Assembly: GCF_900106755.1 (NCBI RefSeq)
Contig: NZ_FNNN01000020.1
Span: 44,563 to 108,562, forward strand
DNA length: 64,000 bases
DNA from: Bacteroides faecis MAJ27
Lineage (GTDB): Bacteria; Bacteroidota; Bacteroidia; Bacteroidales; Bacteroidaceae
Direction: 5' to 3'
Below the pieces are notes generated by a model. The model saw only the letters and a program-made list of their open reading frames with translations. It searched no databases and was not told where the DNA came from. The stretch's first letter is position 1; every line of letters begins with the position of its first letter. This document shows, in pieces, positions 61,976-64,000 of this stretch. The translations under genes and the position numbers were made by a program.

Positions 61976-63457
61976 ATGCAGTTCAACAGTGGCGACATAT
62001 TTGCTGAACATTATCAGCTGAAGAAAAAGTTAGGAACAGGAAGCTTCGGAGAAGTCTGGTTAGCCCGAAACACATTGGCAGATGTAGAAGTTGCCATAAA
62101 GTTTTATGGCCTGTTAGATGATAACGGCATAAAAGACTTTCGAGAAGAGTTCAAACTTGCCTATAAATTGCATCACCCCAACTTATTACATCTTAATCAT
62201 TTTGATGTATTCGAAAGATGTCCGTTCCTGATAATGCCTTATTGTTCCAATGGTTCCTCCGCTACCTTGATCGGTAAAATGTCCGAAAAGCAAATCTGGC
62301 ATTTCATACGTGACGTATCATGCGGACTCATGTTCTTGCACAGTCAAAACCCGCCAATCATCCATCAGGATATAAAGCCCGATAATATTCTAATCGGTGA
62401 TGATGGTAAATTTATCATTTCCGACTTCGGCATTAGCCGCAAATTAGAGCATACTTTCCGTAAAAGTACTAACAAAGTAAAAAGTTCCGGAACACTTGCT
62501 TATATGGGACCGGAACACTTTTCTGAGAAACCATTTATTGCAGGTACCAGCGACATATGGTCTTTAGGCATGAGTATTTACGAATTGCTGACCGGTCACA
62601 TTTTATGGGAAGGTATGGGTGGTTGTGTCCAACTGAATGGTGCACGTATCCCAGCCTTAGATAACGGCTATTCTCCCCAACTGGACCAGTTTCTTCATGC
62701 ATGTCTCTCGCTTAACACATGGGATCGTCCCACAGCTCAACAAGCTTATAACTATGCTAACTCTATGCTAAAGCAAGAAGTAAACCATCTGCATTCACCA
62801 TCAGCGGTACATACCTCAACACCTCCACTCCCACCAGCACCATCACGTTTACAAAAAAGAATTCATCTCTCCAATATAAACAAACGCATGGCAGGATGGA
62901 TTATTCTCAGCATATTATTCCTATTCATGCTGATCAAAGGAGTTTCCGCATTCTTCGGAAGTATAGAGGAAGAACGCAGATATAATGCCTGCCAAACAAC
63001 AGAAGATTTCCTACATTTCCTGAATCATTATCCTGCCTCATCCCATGCTGAATTTGTGAAACAGAAAATTAGGATATTGACAGAAGACAGCATAAAAAAA
63101 GAAATACAAAAGAATAAAGTAATCGCCCCAATAAGTGTAGATACTATAGAAGCGGAACAACCTAAAACGGAAGAAATAGTAGCAAAGCATCCTTCCTGGT
63201 CACGTCCAAAGCCTAAAATAGAAATCGTTTCCCCCGCTCCTGATACAAAAAAAGTCAAAAGAGAAGAGGAAGAACATATGTTCCTCAATTGTCAGACCAT
63301 AACCGATTATGAGAAATATCTGCGACAATATCCCAAAGGAAAGTTCGCTTATAAAGCCAAAAGGGCAATTCAACAAATAGAGTCCGGAATGATGGAGAGT
63401 CATCCGGCACAGGAAATACACGTCAAAAAAAGCACTAGAGTAAGTTTCGGTCTATAA
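61976..63457 (+). CDS. Hanks-type Ser/Thr kinase with C-terminal extracytoplasmic repeats
   Basis: A 493-residue membrane kinase, same plan as the first kinase of the cluster. Glycine loop GTGSFGEV (20-27), K42, IHQDIKPDNILI with H130-Q131-D132, D150-F-G. A proline-rich linker (TSTPPLPPAPS) precedes one membrane helix (about 306-326). Outside are two copies of a short motif, ACQTTEDFLHFLNHYPASSHAEFVK (cut) and NCQTITDYEKYLRQYPKGKFA, of the kind seen in TPR-like helical pairs. It closes the cluster; the terminal region beyond it has an array and no obvious terminator. Confidence 0.9.
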   Translation: MQFNSGDIFAEHYQLKKKLGTGSFGEVWLARNTLADVEVAIKFYGLLDDNGIKDFREEFKLAYKLHHPNLLHLNHFDVFERCPFLIMPYCSNGSSATLIGKMSEKQIWHFIRDVSCGLMFLHSQNPPIIHQDIKPDNILIGDDGKFIISDFGISRKLEHTFRKSTNKVKSSGTLAYMGPEHFSEKPFIAGTSDIWSLGMSIYELLTGHILWEGMGGCVQLNGARIPALDNGYSPQLDQFLHACLSLNTWDRPTAQQAYNYANSMLKQEVNHLHSPSAVHTSTPPLPPAPSRLQKRIHLSNINKRMAGWIILSILFLFMLIKGVSAFFGSIEEERRYNACQTTEDFLHFLNHYPASSHAEFVKQKIRILTEDSIKKEIQKNKVIAPISVDTIEAEQPKTEEIVAKHPSWSRPKPKIEIVSPAPDTKKVKREEEEHMFLNCQTITDYEKYLRQYPKGKFAYKAKRAIQQIESGMMESHPAQEIHVKKSTRVSFGL

Positions 63458-63906
63458 GCACCAATTCCAATATATAGATTATTTTCATCCTTTTCTCTAT
63501 CACCTGTCACCACTTGTGTAGTCCAAATCATTAATGCTTATCACCTGAAGTATTAATAGATAAGTTTCACTCTATCGGAACTAAACTTCCTTTTCTCTAA
63601 TAGATAACTTAATTTTTACCTATTACAAACTATAAACGCAAGCTTTGTTTTTATAAACGTAACCTTCATTTATAAAAACGAAGCTTGCAATTTTATAAAC
63701 GAAGCTTGCGTTTATAGATTACCATTAGAAAAAACAACTTTACTGCCCAAAGAAAGGAACTTTACTATAGGAAGAGAAGAGCTTTTCTATTAACAGACAA
63801 CACGCAAACCTATAATAGATAACGAACAAACCAGCATAAACTACCAATACAATAAAGAGCCTCAGAAGATGGTGAAAGAGAATATAAAAAATGGGAAAGT
63901 CTTTTA
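63458..63906. other. Non-coding region between kinase cluster and right edge
   Basis: AT-rich, about 450 bases with no coding frame of note. From about 63450 on, TATA/CTAT-like words recur every 19-25 bases, with a strict 21-base array in the centre (63635-63718). The rest is irregular. Confidence 0.5.
63635..63718. repeat. Tandem array with 21-base period (AACG anchor)
   Basis: AACG occurs at 63635, 63656, 63677 and 63698, exactly 21 bases apart. Units share AACGnAAnCTT and end in TATA or TATAAA; the last two units are nearly identical over AACGAAGCTTGC. The palindrome AAGCTT appears in three of four. Not a CRISPR: no distinct spacers of 25-40 bases. It is similar in style to the 22-base arrays at 22219-22794 but with another anchor. 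Confidence 0.7.
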
Positions 63907-63934
63907 GGGACTATCCATCTGATTGTGTAAATAG

Positions 63935-63965
63935 AAAACTACGGGATTTTTCTCGTAGTTTTTTT
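63935..63965 (+). terminator. Terminator-like hairpin near right edge
   Basis: AAAACTACG and CGTAGTTTT form a perfect 9-bp stem with a 10-base loop and continue into a T run. It could block transcription entering from outside the element or end the kinase-cluster transcript. Confidence 0.65.
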
Positions 63966-63975
63966 ATTTATGTAT

Positions 63976-63983
63976 TAACTTTG
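63976..63983 (+). promoter_or_regulatory. -7 promoter box pointing out of the window
   Basis: TAACTTTG fits TAnnTTTG; no -33 match. It is probably the promoter of the next gene to the right. Confidence 0.4.
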
Positions 63984-64000
63984 TAAAAATCAGATTTAAT

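Larger units (their letters stand above)
63907..64000 (+). mobile_element. Probable left end of an IS256-type element (cut by window edge)
   Basis: From 63907 the sequence GGGACTATCCATCTGATTG then TGTAAATAG resembles the terminal inverted repeats of IS256-family elements, which end in ATTGTGTAAA. A hairpin with T run (63935-63965) and a -7 box TAACTTTG (63976-63983) follow, in the order expected before a transposase gene. No transposase is seen because the window stops at 64000. Confidence 0.4.

Noticed and set aside
54636..63457. Type VI or type VII secretion regulatory locus
   Set aside because: Kinase, PP2C and FHA genes occur in such loci, but no structural secretion gene is in this window, so the label is not supported.
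63635..63718. CRISPR array or coding repeat
   Set aside because: A 21-base period could suit coding, but all frames are interrupted in and around it, and there are no spacers of normal size.

Overview
The window is chromosomal DNA of a Bacteroides-type bacterium, close to B. thetaiotaomicron by gene content and order (inference). The signs are promoters of the Bacteroidota form (TTTG, about 19 bases, TAnnTTTG), many lipoproteins with a Cys soon after the signal peptide, BACON, fimbrillin-like and M64 proteins, and the anaerobic AspA/DcuB/asparaginase set. GC content is moderate and genes are closely packed in the first 20 kb.

Positions 1-19.5 kb (minus strand) are the core information-processing block. 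Read in the direction of transcription: rpsU-xerC-hpf; tRNA-Thr(UGU)-tRNA-Tyr-tRNA-Gly-tRNA-Thr(GGU)-tuf-tRNA-Trp-secE-nusG-rplK-rplA-rplJ-rplL-rpoB-rpoC; a small DUF3467 gene; then rpsL-rpsG-fusA-rpsJ-rplC, which opens the S10 operon and leaves the window on the left. Promoters with good -33 and -7 boxes precede rpsU, the tRNA-tuf run and rpsL. A terminator-like hairpin lies between rplL and rpoB, and a strong terminator follows rpoC.

Positions 19.6-35 kb hold single housekeeping genes: aminopeptidase P, a gamma-carbonic anhydrase-like protein, waaA and gltX, a 7TM-HD phosphohydrolase, a low-molecular-weight phosphatase, a secreted DUF4091 protein, priA, a small beta-barrel protein and a SUKH protein. 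Between the carbonic anhydrase-like gene and waaA is a roughly 750-base non-coding segment. It has a 123-base imperfect inverted repeat and several blocks of degenerate repeats with an exact 22-base period, followed by a thioredoxin-like gene remnant.

Positions 35-44 kb carry an RclA-like flavoprotein and a secreted phosphoesterase that share an upstream motif. Next comes an asparagine/aspartate-to-fumarate module: aspA, divergent from dcuB-ansB-porin. Small genes follow (DUF2795, cobalamin adenosyltransferase, a methyltransferase-like protein).

Positions 45-54 kb are a surface-protein region: a fimbrillin/Mfa2-like lipoprotein, TonB, an orphan LytTR regulator, an M64 peptidase lipoprotein with a fimbrillin-like front, a fimbrillin-like lipoprotein, a BACON lipoprotein and two small lipoproteins.

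Positions 54.6-63.5 kb (plus strand) are the most distinctive part: a compact seven-gene eukaryote-like signalling cluster. It encodes three Hanks-type kinases, one PP2C phosphatase, an FHA protein ending in a trypsin-like fold whose catalytic His and Ser positions are Gln and Tyr, a zinc-ribbon protein with a degenerate FHA end, and a secreted TPR-BACON protein. It is followed by a second non-coding array with a 21-base period and by what looks like the left end of an IS256-type element cut by the window edge.
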